DNA from: Prochlorococcus sp. MIT 1223 | Lineage (GTDB): Bacteria > Cyanobacteriota > Cyanobacteriia > PCC-6307 > Cyanobiaceae | Assembly (NCBI RefSeq): GCF_034092465.1 | Contig: NZ_CP139303.1 | Coordinates: 124,001 to 188,000 of the forward strand | Reading direction: 5' to 3' | Length of the DNA stretch: 64,000 nt | Shown here: piece by piece, positions 27,234 to 36,098 of the stretch | Layout of the letters: the number at the start of each line of letters is the position of its first letter | Position numbering within the stretch: position 1 is the stretch's first letter | Position numbers and translations under genes: made by a program | The notes under the pieces: model-generated | What the model was told of the DNA's origin: nothing | What the model saw: the letters and a program-made list of their open reading frames with translations, nothing else | Databases searched by the model: none

Positions 27234-27488
27234 TTAATCAAAATTAAATGATCTTTTTATAAAATTACTTCTTATATAGCTTACAAAATTACTGTTTAGA
27301 CCCTGTAAAAATTCATCAATATCATGATAGTTATATGTCTGATTAATCCGAATACGCAAATCATCCAACAATAGTTTGGTTTTGCCATCATTGTGTATTT
27401 GATATGATTTTCTTCGTAACTTACTTTTCCCTATATACCGCCCATTTATCATTGTTATCATTGGTTTCGGATAGAGATGCAAATGCAA
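27234..27488 (-). CDS. Hypothetical frame overlapping its upstream neighbour, possibly a frameshifted tail
   Basis: An 84-residue frame (GRYIGKSKLRRKSYQIHNDGK, LRIRINQTYNYHDIDEFLQ). It overlaps the upstream small gene by 68 bp in another frame. The part beyond the overlap (from about residue 23) has convincing coding character, while the overlapped part does not. It may therefore be the continuation of the upstream gene after a frameshift rather than an independent gene. Confidence 0.35.
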   Translation of the reverse strand: MHLHLYPKPMITMINGRYIGKSKLRRKSYQIHNDGKTKLLLDDLRIRINQTYNYHDIDEFLQGLNSNFVSYIRSNFIKRSFNFD

Positions 27489-27675
27489 TATTTGTTTTGT
27501 CTTTTCTTCTTACAATGATTTCCTTTCCACCCATATAAGGCTCATTTATTTCGGATTCAGATTTATCGGCTTCTTCTCTTTCCTTTTGGCTTAGGGTTTC
27601 TAGTATCTTATCCCATATTAAATCGTCAGTAGCAAAAGCCTGAACTGAGAATTTACTTGGACCTGGTTTATTCAC
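27421..27675 (-). CDS. Small hypothetical protein (84 aa)
   Basis: An 84-residue acidic soluble protein (MNKPGPSKFSVQAFATDDL, ILETLSQKEREEADKSESE, GGKEIIVRRKDKTNIAFAS). No family recognised. Its 3' end overlaps the next frame by 68 bp, so it may be the first part of a longer protein interrupted by a frameshift near 27430-27480. Confidence 0.5.
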   Translation of the reverse strand: MNKPGPSKFSVQAFATDDLIWDKILETLSQKEREEADKSESEINEPYMGGKEIIVRRKDKTNIAFASLSETNDNNDKWAVYREK

Positions 27676-27842
27676 TAAAGAATTTTATCTAATTATATTC
27701 ATTCTACTAATAATATCAATAGTTCAGCTTTTATATTTTTTGTTTAATTTAACATCTTGATTCCTGTTTGTAGAAATATATGGTTTGAAAATATCGGATA
27801 TTTAATTAGAAAATCCCTGGATTATTAATTAATTCAATAAAT

Positions 27843-28046
27843 TTAGTTATCTTGCGACTCCCTGCTTTTACGGACTAGTTGGTCATTTTTTAAAGTTGTG
27901 TCAACAAGTTCTTGAAAGCCTCCCTTGGCTGAGGCAATGCCAAACATTATTATAAAACTTATCCCAGAAAAAAGAATTGCTCCAATTGCTAATGGACTTA
28001 GATTTAGATCTGTTGCAAGTATTGGTGCAAAAGTAGAATAAATCAT
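27843..28046 (-). CDS. Small membrane protein (67 aa)
   Basis: A 67-residue protein with two hydrophobic stretches, an N-terminal one (IYSTFAPILATDLNLSP) and a clear span (IGAILFSGISFIIMFGIAS), and a charged C-terminal tail (KNDQLVRKSRESQDN). No family recognised. It lies alone in AT-rich sequence downstream of pepN on the same strand. Confidence 0.6.
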   Translation of the reverse strand: MIYSTFAPILATDLNLSPLAIGAILFSGISFIIMFGIASAKGGFQELVDTTLKNDQLVRKSRESQDN

Positions 28047-28227
28047 TTGCTAAGTAAACGTTTGTTAATTCACCTTACACTTAACTCCTAGGATATATCT
28101 TAAAACTTTCTATTATATTAGTACCTCTAATTAAGTAGATCGGTATTAGCTTAAGTACAGGCTTGTCTTATAGTTATCATATTCATTGTGCTAGTGAAAT
28201 AGCGTTGCTTAAGTTGGCTTTTGGTTT

Positions 28228-30846
28228 TTAATTAATTATAAGTTCTATTACTTCCCTTGTATTAGAAGATAACTCTTGACTATTTATAATTTCTAGCGCT
28301 TTTAACATATTTCTCTTATTAGTATCTATATGACTTTTCCATTTACTAAATACTTTTAAAAGTCTAGAGGCTGTTATTGGATTCCTCTTGTCCACTTCTA
28401 TAATTTGTTCTGCTATGAAAATGTATCCACTACCATCATCTGCATGAAAATATTCTAGATTTTTAGAAAAGCCACCAAGTACAGCTCTTAGTGAGTTTGG
28501 AGCAATTCGATCAAACTTGGGATGATCTAACAAGTCCTTAACTGTTTTTAAAGCGTTTTTATGTGGTATAGAAGCTTTTAAGGTAAACCATGTATCTAAT
28601 ACCACAGGGTTTTCTTTCCATCTTTCATAAAATATATTTAAAGCTTCATCTCTTTCTAGGCAATCTATTGGAGATAGAGCATTAAGTGCTGACCTTGTTA
28701 ACGTCATTGAGTTACCTTTGACAGATTCTAAGCAACTTGTTCGAATACTTTGATTTTCATTGAGTACTAAAAAACTCCAAATTATTTCCATTAATTTTCT
28801 TTCTGCTTTGCCTTCCGGCCATATTTTCGATGCTGACTCAAGATGTTTTTCAAGTAAATTATTTAATTCATCTGAAAGGTTTTCTCCTATTTGTTTTAAC
28901 ATGTGAATATAAGATCGATATAATCTAACTGGATCAACAACTTCCTGAAATATTTCAAGTTCATCCACTTTGGGAACCGTCAAAATTGCTGCTAGGAATT
29001 CCTTATTCGTTTCTTTAAACATGGATATATTTTCTCTATATAAATCTGTAAGCCATCCTTCTGTCTTACTACATGGAGCCCCTAAAGATCTTGAAATTAA
29101 AACTCTCCTACTTATTTCTTGAACTGCATCCCATCTGGAGAACAGATCCTTATCACATTGGCCTAATTTAAAAAGCTCTTCTAATGATAAGTCTGATTCC
29201 CATTTAACTGGCGCAGAAAAATTTCGAAATAATGAGATAAGTGGAGGTTGAGTTTTCTTGGGAAGATCATTAAATTTATATGTTTGTTCTTGTTTCTCTA
29301 GAATTAAGGTTAATTCTTTGAGCTCTTCTTTATCTTGATTTATTATTCCTAAGCGAATTGGGATAACTAGTGGAGTTGCTTTTTCTCCTTGATTCTGTGT
29401 ATTTATTCCTTGCTTGATAATTATAGATAAGCTTCCTTCTTTGCTATTCCATTCTCTTTTGATTGATATATTAGGTGTCCCCGACTGATAATACCAATTT
29501 ATAAACTGAGGCACATTAAAATTTATATTGCATCCACTATCCGAAGCACCTTCAGTAATTGCATAAACAAAATCTTCTGTTGTTGCCGCTGAACCATCAT
29601 GTCTTTTTATGTATTCACTCATCCCTTTCATGAAATATTCTTGGCCTAACAATGTTTGTAGCATTCGAATTATTTCAGCGCCTTTCTCATAGATAGTTGT
29701 TGTATAGAAATTATCAATAGAAATATATTCAGAAGGTTTGACAGGATGTGACGTTGGTCCTGAATCTTCTTTAAACTGAGTACTTCTAAGAAGTGATACA
29801 TCTTCTATTCTTTTTACGGTAGAAGAATGTAAGTAAGAGGTAAATGATTGATCTCTAAAAACTGTCAGGCCCTCTTTAAGAGATAATTGGAACCAATCTC
29901 TGCAGGTGATTCTGTTGCCAGTCCAATTATGAAAATATTCATGTCCAATTACACTTTCTATTCTTTCTAATTCACCATCAGTTGTTATACGAGAATCTGC
30001 AAGAACTAGTTTTGAATTAAAAATGTTGAGACTCTTATTTTCCATTGCACCCATATTGAAATGGCGAATAGCAACTATATTGTAGGTATTTAAATCATAC
30101 TCCAAATTATAAACTTCTTCATCCCACCTCATTGACTTCTTCAAAGAATCTATAGCATGTTGAGTATATTCTTCATCTCCTTCTTCGACGTAGATATTGA
30201 TAGTTATATTCCGTCCCGAAAGAGTTTGATACGCAGAACTAGATCTTCTTAGGTCTCCTGCGACTAAGGCAAAGAGATATGATGGTTTTGGAAAAGGATC
30301 CTCCCAGATAACCTCATGTCTAGATGAATTAATTGTTAAAATCTTTGAACTTATATTATTGCCATTAGAAAGTAGAATTGGATACTTTTTTATATCAGCT
30401 TCAATTCTAACTTTATATCGACTTAAAACATCTGGTCTATCAGGATGAAAACAAATTCTCCTAAATCCCTCTGCTTCACATTGGGTAGTTATTATTCTTT
30501 CGCTTGAATATAGTCCTTCTAACGAGGAGTTCAGGAAAGGATTAATAGAAGTTTTTATCTCTAGGTTGAATTCCTGATCTGGTATGTCATTTATTATTAA
30601 CTTACCATCAAGAAGTTTAAATTTGTCTTTATCTAAATCTTGTTGATTGATTTTAATTCCTTTCAGTTTTATATCTATCCCATTTAGAATTAGCTTTTTA
30701 GATTTATTATTTATAGGTATTATCGTCATTGACGATATGACGTCTACATCATTATCATTTATAATAAAATCGATATATATATTCGGTATCTCAGCAGGAT
30801 ACTTTGTGTATTCACTTAATTTGACTTTTGTTTGTGGTCCCTTCAC
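28228..30846 (-). CDS. pepN: Aminopeptidase N (M1 family)
   Basis: An 872-residue M1 metallopeptidase of normal length for the bacterial PepN type. The exopeptidase motif GAMENKSLNIF and the zinc motif HEYFHNWTGNRITCRDWFQLSLKEG are seen as two short blocks (about residues 265-275 and 300-325). The catalytic tyrosine region (TTTIYEKGAEIIRML) and the C-terminal helical domains are present. It removes N-terminal residues from peptides in the cytoplasm. It is a core gene sitting inside an otherwise accessory stretch, flanked by small orphans. Confidence 0.95.
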   Translation of the reverse strand: MKGPQTKVKLSEYTKYPAEIPNIYIDFIINDNDVDVISSMTIIPINNKSKKLILNGIDIKLKGIKINQQDLDKDKFKLLDGKLIINDIPDQEFNLEIKTSINPFLNSSLEGLYSSERIITTQCEAEGFRRICFHPDRPDVLSRYKVRIEADIKKYPILLSNGNNISSKILTINSSRHEVIWEDPFPKPSYLFALVAGDLRRSSSAYQTLSGRNITINIYVEEGDEEYTQHAIDSLKKSMRWDEEVYNLEYDLNTYNIVAIRHFNMGAMENKSLNIFNSKLVLADSRITTDGELERIESVIGHEYFHNWTGNRITCRDWFQLSLKEGLTVFRDQSFTSYLHSSTVKRIEDVSLLRSTQFKEDSGPTSHPVKPSEYISIDNFYTTTIYEKGAEIIRMLQTLLGQEYFMKGMSEYIKRHDGSAATTEDFVYAITEGASDSGCNINFNVPQFINWYYQSGTPNISIKREWNSKEGSLSIIIKQGINTQNQGEKATPLVIPIRLGIINQDKEELKELTLILEKQEQTYKFNDLPKKTQPPLISLFRNFSAPVKWESDLSLEELFKLGQCDKDLFSRWDAVQEISRRVLISRSLGAPCSKTEGWLTDLYRENISMFKETNKEFLAAILTVPKVDELEIFQEVVDPVRLYRSYIHMLKQIGENLSDELNNLLEKHLESASKIWPEGKAERKLMEIIWSFLVLNENQSIRTSCLESVKGNSMTLTRSALNALSPIDCLERDEALNIFYERWKENPVVLDTWFTLKASIPHKNALKTVKDLLDHPKFDRIAPNSLRAVLGGFSKNLEYFHADDGSGYIFIAEQIIEVDKRNPITASRLLKVFSKWKSHIDTNKRNMLKALEIINSQELSSNTREVIELIIN

Positions 30847-30981
30847 TTCTTTTTATTCCTATTAATAGTGTCTAAAAATTATCTTAAGCCAACCTTTGTG
30901 CTTTTACAATTAATCATTCGAGTCAATTCTCTTCTCGTGAATTAACCACGCTATAATTCTTGATATAAATATACTTAATAT

Positions 30982-31335
30982 ATGAACTTTATTTCTATTG
31001 TTTTTAGTCTTATTCTCATGATTCAATACCCATCAACATTTAACTGTGAAGGGAAGCAAATAGCTGTGGTTGTTCGCAATAACCAGAATGGTGACTATTC
31101 ATTAGCTCAAGACTTGGAAAATCTGGATAAGGGTTCGTTTGTTCTTTTGGATAGCGTCGAACGTAGGTTAATGTTGCCTCTTTCTTTTAAAGCAGGAGAG
31201 ATTACTTTTACAGATGGTAAATGGTTGTGGAGTTTTAAAGATAATGTGAAGGGATTAAGGGTTGACCAGCCCCGATATGCGAAATACCTTCCAGATGGAA
31301 AAATAGAAGAATACTGCTGTCAAAGGAATTCTTAA
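30982..31335 (+). CDS. Small secreted hypothetical protein (117 aa)
   Basis: A 117-residue protein with an N-terminal hydrophobic signal (NFISIVFSLILMIQYPSTF). The mature part has cysteines near both ends (NCEGKQIAVV; EEYCCQRNS) that could form disulfides in the periplasm. No family recognised. It is divergent from pepN across 135 bp and convergent with the decayed flavin-oxidase gene. Confidence 0.6.
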   Translation: MNFISIVFSLILMIQYPSTFNCEGKQIAVVVRNNQNGDYSLAQDLENLDKGSFVLLDSVERRLMLPLSFKAGEITFTDGKWLWSFKDNVKGLRVDQPRYAKYLPDGKIEEYCCQRNS

Positions 31336-31399
31336 CTTTCGTAATTAATACATAGTGTATTTAATTTTATTATCAGATTATTAATATCACTTAGCTTTG

Positions 31400-31933
31400 T
31401 TAGGGGTTTATTCTTTCTTCAATCCATTCATTGTCTTTACTCCACTTGGTTCTATGGTGAGGATAATTTTTAGGGACAGTTGTTCCACATAGTCAATATC
31501 AACGCTAATCAGCACAAAATTTCCTGGCATGTCTGTTTCATTAGGAATTTCTAACTTGAATAGTTATGTTTTATTGTATGTCTGTGAGGTTGAGGCCAAG
31601 TCCACATTGCTTTGCCTTTGGGACTAGGTCCATCCAGTGCAACTGAGCTTTTAGATTCCTTTTAGACGTTGCCTCTCCCCTGAACCGAAATTGCGACTTT
31701 GCTTTTGCAAGTAACCAGCAAATTTCAACTCTTGATCACCTTTTTAAATCAGATATCTTTTTTTCACTTCTTGTGTCTGAAAGTATTTCAATTCATCCAA
31801 GGCACTCTCTTCAGTGTAGAACGACAGTACGTACTCTTGGAGACTTATTAATAGCTACTGTGGATAACTGTATCCATTTGCTTGAGTTGTCACGCCCCTC
31901 TTGTCCTTGAGCAGTTACTTTCATTATCTCCAT
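31400..31933 (-). pseudogene. Decayed PNPOx-family flavin oxidase gene (Alr4036-like), several frameshifts
   Basis: Reading the minus strand in all three frames recovers the family in order but in pieces. From an ATG at 31933 come WIQLSTVAINKSPRVRTVVL then a stop; EKKISDLKR then a stop; VEICWLLAKAKSQFRFRGEA; in another frame GPSPKGKAMWTWPQPH; LEIPNETDMPGNFVLISVDIDYVE; and in another frame YPHHRTKWSKDNEWIEERIN with a terminal Pro and stop at 31400-31402. These match the pyridoxamine-phosphate-oxidase-like FMN-binding fold (QLATV...RTVV, CWYF...QFR, WxWP, FVLL..VD, final NP). At least three frameshifts or stops make it a pseudogene. It is probably a recent loss because the motifs are still clear. 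Confidence 0.8.
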
Positions 31934-31996
31934 GATGGAAGATTAGAGGTGCTTACAAGAACTGGTTAGAGTTAGTTGGGATTGCGGTGAATACCG

Positions 31997-32251
31997 TCAG
32001 AATTTCTTGGTTTCTTTTATCGTAAAGCCATTTTTTGTTATCAGATTATTGTCTCGGATCTCTAGCCCTTTGACGGTTGAGATTTCTCCTTTAAGGCCCT
32101 CTGCTTTAAGTTGTTCCAGCATATTTTGAAGAACTTGTCTTTCAACTAATTTTCTATCAATTTTATCTGGAGTCATTTTTTCTAAAATTTTACCTGCTTT
32201 AGCTTTTACTACTTCAGATGAATTAGTGATTTCGAGCAGAATCATTCTCAT
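31997..32251 (-). CDS. Small hypothetical protein (84 aa)
   Basis: An 84-residue soluble protein with a helical N-terminal half (KAKAGKILEKMTPDKIDRK, VLQNMLEQLKAEGLK) and a beta-rich end (ISTVKGLEIRDNNLITKNGF). No family recognised. It sits immediately upstream (on its strand) of the decayed flavin-oxidase gene. Confidence 0.55.
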   Translation of the reverse strand: MRMILLEITNSSEVVKAKAGKILEKMTPDKIDRKLVERQVLQNMLEQLKAEGLKGEISTVKGLEIRDNNLITKNGFTIKETKKF

Positions 32252-32749
32252 TAATACGTTTTAAACAAATTAGTGGATTAATCAGCTTTTCGCTGGAAAT
32301 CTTGAGATCAGTGCAAGCGTACTATTAAAATAGATCTAGCTAGAGCCTTATAGTCTCATTTTTAAAGCATATCTCCGTTGACATCATCTTCAGGCTTGAT
32401 GAAGCGTATATACCGTTGCTATATAAAGAATCCATAAATCAACTTTTGTTTTTGATTAGGGCTTATCAATTTAATGCTCGGGATCATAAATACACTGTCA
32501 GTCTTTCAGTTGATGGATATGAAGAGCAGAAATAGTGCATTGTGAACTAAACATCTTTAGCTCTAGCCCGTCTAACTACGACTGTCTCAGTGGTGAAAAT
32601 CAATATGTTCTATTTGCTATAGACGTATATAGATTAAAATTTCATGTTTTTCCTATTCCTGTTTTCTTGTAAGGGAGACAGCTCCAAGTGTTAGTCGAAT
32701 CTTAACCCTTAGCCTCGAAGGCAGTTTCATATAATGAATCCGCTCGAGC

Positions 32750-32776
32750 TAAGGAATGTCTAATTGCCATTCCTTA
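32750..32776. other. Perfect 9-bp stem-loop
   Basis: TAAGGAATG (32750-32758) and CATTCCTTA (32768-32776) are exact inverted repeats around a 9-nt loop. No U-run follows, so this is not a typical terminator. It could be part of a small RNA in the gene-free stretch. Confidence 0.5.
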
Positions 32777-33098
32777 CTCGCAATAGGGAACTTTTCTGTA
32801 GATAGCGCCTGAATTATTGCTCATTTCGTTTCTTCAACTATTTACATAGGGAAATATCTACGCCTATCTCGACACCCTTAAGTATGAGGAGGCTGTCCAA
32901 TTCAGGTTGACTGTGAAAATATAGGCATTTTGACAAAAAACCTTTAATTACATATCCCCAATATGGAAGCAGGGCAGATCTTTAAACTCAGTCTATGACT
33001 TAGTAGAAAATAGATTGACTACTCGTCTAATACTCAGACTTTGATTTTATATTTGCACTCCCTTTGTCATTGTTCAATCAAACAGCAAATGAAACCTT

Positions 33099-33156
33099 TA
33101 TAGGGAAGAGACCGTTTTGTTTTGATCTACGTACAAGTAGCATCTATTTCCCTATA
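33099..33156. repeat. 9-bp inverted repeat with 40-nt spacer
   Basis: TATAGGGAA (33099-33107) and TTCCCTATA (33148-33156) are exact inverted repeats. The element lies about 165 bp upstream of the histone-H1-like gene and may be regulatory or structural RNA; the function is unknown. Confidence 0.45.
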
Positions 33157-33321
33157 ACACCCTACAAGTAGAGCCTTGTTGGCTTATTGATAGCTAATTA
33201 GAACTGTCTGTCTGAGTTGATTTGGATCAAATTAAGTAAGTTAATTCAGGAATCAAGGACTACTACTATTTTGTCGATACGCGCAGAATATGCTACATAT
33301 GTGATAGGTAACTTCTAATTA

Positions 33322-33846
33322 ATGTCTCAACTAACGATCAAGCTGAGCGCTAAGGCAGATGCCTTAATTGCTCACCTTCAAAAGGAAATTTTTAATCGTC
33401 GCCGTAAGAAAGTAACGGCTCAAGGAGTTGTTGAAACTCTTGTCGAAAGTGGTGCTAAATCACAGTCAGACAAGAGATTTGCGACATCTTGGAAAAATCT
33501 AATTAAGGATATAGAGAAAGCAGCCAAAATCTCAGAGGTTCATGGGAATAAGCCTGCAAATATCAGTGCTGAAGAATGGACTCTAATACTTTCGCACCGA
33601 AATCGAAAAGGTACGACAGTTAAAAAAGCTCCTGCAAAGAAAGCTTCCTCAGCAAAGGCAAAAACTGTAAAAAAAGCTTCTTCTGCTAAGAAGTCAGCTG
33701 CAAAAAAAGCAACAACAAAAAAAACATCGGCTAGTAAAACAGCTTCATCAGTAGCTAAACGTATGGCTAAAGCGGCCACACCAAGACCAGCCAGGCGAGC
33801 CAGGAAATCTGCAGCAGCAAAAGCAGCAACAACAGATAGTAAATAA
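33322..33846 (+). CDS. Histone-H1-like basic-tailed protein, probable nucleoid protein
   Basis: A 174-residue protein in two parts. Residues 1 to about 95 form a folded helical domain (SQLTIKLSAKADALIAHLQ, RRRKKVTAQGVVETLVESG, SAEEWTLILSHRNRKG). Residues about 97-174 are a low-complexity Lys/Ala tail with KKAPAKKASSAKAK-type repeats and a final PRPARRARKSAAAK, like bacterial H1-type proteins (HctB, AlgP, Hc1). A role in DNA or RNA binding follows from composition; the N-terminal domain is not one I can name. No operon partner is seen; 230 bp of AT-rich DNA with a hairpin follows. Confidence 0.75.
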   Translation: MSQLTIKLSAKADALIAHLQKEIFNRRRKKVTAQGVVETLVESGAKSQSDKRFATSWKNLIKDIEKAAKISEVHGNKPANISAEEWTLILSHRNRKGTTVKKAPAKKASSAKAKTVKKASSAKKSAAKKATTKKTSASKTASSVAKRMAKAATPRPARRARKSAAAKAATTDSK

Positions 33847-33886
33847 ATTATCTGTTTAGTAAAGAAGTCAGATCCGTATAAGCGGT

Positions 33887-33909
33887 GAGAAAGGTGCAAA
33901 TCCTTTCTC
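33887..33909 (+). terminator. Hairpin downstream of the H1-like gene
   Basis: GAGAAAGG (33887-33894) and CCTTTCTC (33902-33909) form an 8-bp perfect stem with a 7-nt loop, 41 bp after the stop. There is no strong T-run, so it is either a weak terminator or a 3' stabilising structure. Confidence 0.5.
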
Positions 33910-34079
33910 TGACTATTAATAACATGATATATATGTAAATGACCTTAACCTTGCACTTTCATAATTAATACCTTACACCTTTAAAGTAAAAAGATAATTA
34001 TTTTTTGTATATTTATATGGTTAATTATTTAATCTTTTTTTGTTGTTAACCTACTATTTATTATCGAAAAAGCCAGTAA

Positions 34080-34418
34080 CTATGCAGCCTTGCTGGTGTT
34101 AATACCGCAAGAGATATTAGTTACATTGTCTTTATTCGTATCGAATTCTTTATATGCTGATCCTTCGATAATACATTTTTGGAAGGCAATTAACTTAAAC
34201 TTGTCTGACAAATCTCTCCACTCTATATTTTCGAGAGCATCTAATTCTTCATCACTAAGACCTTCACTTTCAAAAAAGCATTTTAAAGCGGATTCGAATT
34301 CAGTTAACTTGCTATCTAGAAAAAAAGCTTTAATGCACTCATCAAAAAAATTAATTTTTTGTAATTCTGTTTCAACGGAACGAGCCATTGTCTTGTAGTC
34401 ATTCAATCCTAACGCCAT
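34080..34418 (-). CDS. Hypothetical protein (112 aa)
   Basis: A 112-residue acidic, mostly helical soluble protein (VETELQKINFFDECIKAFF, LKCFFESEGLSDEELDALE, WRDLSDKFKLIAFQKCIIE). The opposite strand is also open here, but its product has no natural composition, so I favour the minus strand. No family recognised. Confidence 0.5.
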   Translation of the reverse strand: MALGLNDYKTMARSVETELQKINFFDECIKAFFLDSKLTEFESALKCFFESEGLSDEELDALENIEWRDLSDKFKLIAFQKCIIEGSAYKEFDTNKDNVTNISCGINTSKAA

Positions 34419-34664
34419 AAGGGAATCCTTTTAAGTTTATAAACCTTTTATACCTCTAATATCTAGAGAATGGAAGTACTTAATTTAACTAAAGTCTTAT
34501 ATCAAATTTAAGTTTCTATAAAATTTTCTATAGTTATAAGTTCTTTCTCTTGTCAAAAGATAAGAAGTGAGTTTAATTCTTCTATTCTTTTATATAATTA
34601 TGTGATTTATATAATAAGATCTTTAATTAATATATTATAGTTCAATTAAGATTCCTATAAAGAC

Positions 34665-34829
34665 TTAATTGTCATCTAAATCACTATTAATTGAATCTAG
34701 TAGACCTTCTATAATTGTTGAGGCATTTAGATTAATTCTCTCCTCATATTTTTTTTCGTGGATCACTTGCTCCCTGTTTGAGCAGGATTTGTCGGATAAA
34801 GTATTAAATGAAGTAGATCTTTGAGTCAT
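34665..34829 (-). CDS. Small hypothetical protein (54 aa)
   Basis: A 54-residue polar protein (TQRSTSFNTLSDKSCSNRE; NASTIIEGLLDSINSDLDD) starting with an ATG at 34829 after a purine-rich GGATTTAATCC region. No family recognised. It lies in AT-rich DNA between two other orphans. Confidence 0.45.
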   Translation of the reverse strand: MTQRSTSFNTLSDKSCSNREQVIHEKKYEERINLNASTIIEGLLDSINSDLDDN

Positions 34830-35003
34830 GGATTAAATCCTTTATCGAAATATGCGCCATAATCAGAAATAAGCAAGCCTTATAAATGGATGAAAGCCTA
34901 ATTAAAAGTAAAGAATTTGACCTAATCTCTCTGGCTCAAGGCAAACAATCGAGAATACTGATAAGACTTGCTAGTACACTAATACTATCGCGAGAGGTTT
35001 GCG

Positions 35004-35246
35004 TTGGAGTCTTGTCCTTATCCTGAGTTTCTTCATGTAAGAAAAGGAGATTACATTGTTATTCAAGGTGAATTATCTCGTTCAGAAGGAGAAGGAACTG
35101 AATACTGGATAGCCCAAGTGATTCATGTAGTGGGTGGCTCAAGAAATTCCTCAGTCAATACGATCTTTCAAGTCGCTAACATTGATACCGGGCAGATCGC
35201 TTATATTAATGCTGACCTTGCGATGAAAATTCTTAGAAAACCATAG
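35004..35246 (+). CDS. DUF3104-like picocyanobacterial protein (80 aa)
   Basis: An 80-residue soluble protein, mostly beta (LHVRKGDYIVIQGELSRSE; YWIAQVIHVVGGSRNSSVN; TIFQVANIDTGQIAYINAD). The pattern resembles DUF3104, a family confined to marine Prochlorococcus and Synechococcus whose function is unknown. The start is a TTG at 35004. Confidence 0.6.
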   Translation: MESCPYPEFLHVRKGDYIVIQGELSRSEGEGTEYWIAQVIHVVGGSRNSSVNTIFQVANIDTGQIAYINADLAMKILRKP

Positions 35247-35354
35247 TTCTAAGGAAGATAGACAATTTAGAAGTTTGTAGAAAGGGTAATTTAAAAGGTA
35301 TTTATTAACAGGGGATACTTTTACTTGATCAGATAGATTGAAAATATTTTATTT

Positions 35355-35546
35355 TTAGAAATTGCAATTATCAAAGGTAAATTCATCGATTACCAATATC
35401 TCTTCATCAAAAGGAGGGCCCTCAAGCCACTCTTTATATTCTTTGGCTAAAGCTAATTGATCTTTACCTTTTAGTTCAGATGCACGTTTTAGGACATTCA
35501 CAAGGCTTTCAGCCATAGATTGTTCAATACGTGTAATTCTGTTCAT
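35355..35546 (-). CDS. Small acidic protein (63 aa), paralogue of the gene at 37730
   Basis: A 63-residue helical protein whose C-terminal half (LALAKEYKEWLEGPPFDEE then ILVIDEF) resembles the small protein at 37730-37915 (RALTNEYGEWLSASEKEIE then ILVIEYL). The shared pattern is A-L-x-x-EY-x-EWL-x(5-7)-E-ILVI-[DE]. Function unknown; two divergent copies in 2.4 kb suggest a small lineage-specific family. Confidence 0.6.
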   Translation of the reverse strand: MNRITRIEQSMAESLVNVLKRASELKGKDQLALAKEYKEWLEGPPFDEEILVIDEFTFDNCNF

Positions 35547-35759
35547 TTATAAATTGAATATATTTCAACTTACCTTACAATTCTGAATTGCATAGCCTTA
35601 TACACGCGAAAAAGAATAAATTCACTCAAAAATTTATTACTAGTTGCTATGGGTTTATAACAAAACGAGAGAAATAGTGTTCATTTGAACTTTTTTTAGG
35701 ATTAGACACTTGTTTCTTTCATTTGTTGTTGCATGATTGATAAATAGAATTTTTAGATA

Positions 35760-36071
35760 TTGATGGGGAACACCCAAAAATTAATAAGCCATAAAGCTTC
35801 TTACTATAAGGAAGTTTCTAATAATATCGTAAATTTTCTCGATAAACCAAAAAATCGTGCAGTCAAAGAAAATCAATTAATACCAGATGAAAATAAAGTA
35901 ATTATGTTATTTATAATTTCATTTATTTATCTATTCTCAGCTTTAGAAGAGGCAGATTGGAATGTGTTATCAGCAAGTAATAATGATCAGGAGATTGTTG
36001 TTGATAGGTCAGGATGGAATCTCTCAAGTATTATTAACTTACTAAAGTCTAGGATCAAAACTACATCTTAG
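35760..36071 (+). CDS. Hypothetical protein with one hydrophobic segment (103 aa)
   Basis: A 103-residue protein: a basic N-terminal half (KLISHKASYYKEVSNNIVN), a hydrophobic helix (VIMLFIISFIYLFSALEEA) and a polar C-terminal part. It may be a single-span membrane protein. No family recognised. Convergent with the rhomboid gene. Confidence 0.45.
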   Translation: MMGNTQKLISHKASYYKEVSNNIVNFLDKPKNRAVKENQLIPDENKVIMLFIISFIYLFSALEEADWNVLSASNNDQEIVVDRSGWNLSSIINLLKSRIKTTS

Positions 36072-36098
36072 GAAGACATTTTCGTCCAATAGCCTTTA

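Larger units (their letters stand above)
32252..33321. other. 1.07-kb stretch without an intact gene
   Basis: No convincing gene is seen on either strand. An open plus-strand frame from about 32346 to 32535 lacks a good start and ends RAYQFNARDHKYTVSLS plus a short tail; it may be a remnant. A perfect 9-bp hairpin lies at 32750-32776 and a 9-bp inverted repeat with a 40-nt loop at 33099-33156. TACAAGTAG occurs twice (33132 and 33163). The stretch could hold small RNAs or decayed genes. Confidence 0.5.

Noticed and set aside
33540-33899. Hydrophobic Ala/Phe-rich minus-strand frame opposite the H1-like gene
   Set aside because: It is the mirror of the Lys/Ala codon repeats on the plus strand.
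33887-33909. T-arm of a tRNA gene
   Set aside because: The stem-loop sequence (loop TGCAAAT) lacks the TTC-purine-A core and no cloverleaf can be drawn around it.
34090-34398. Plus-strand frame of 102 codons opposite the 112-aa gene
   Set aside because: Composition is less protein-like than the minus-strand product, though neither is proven.
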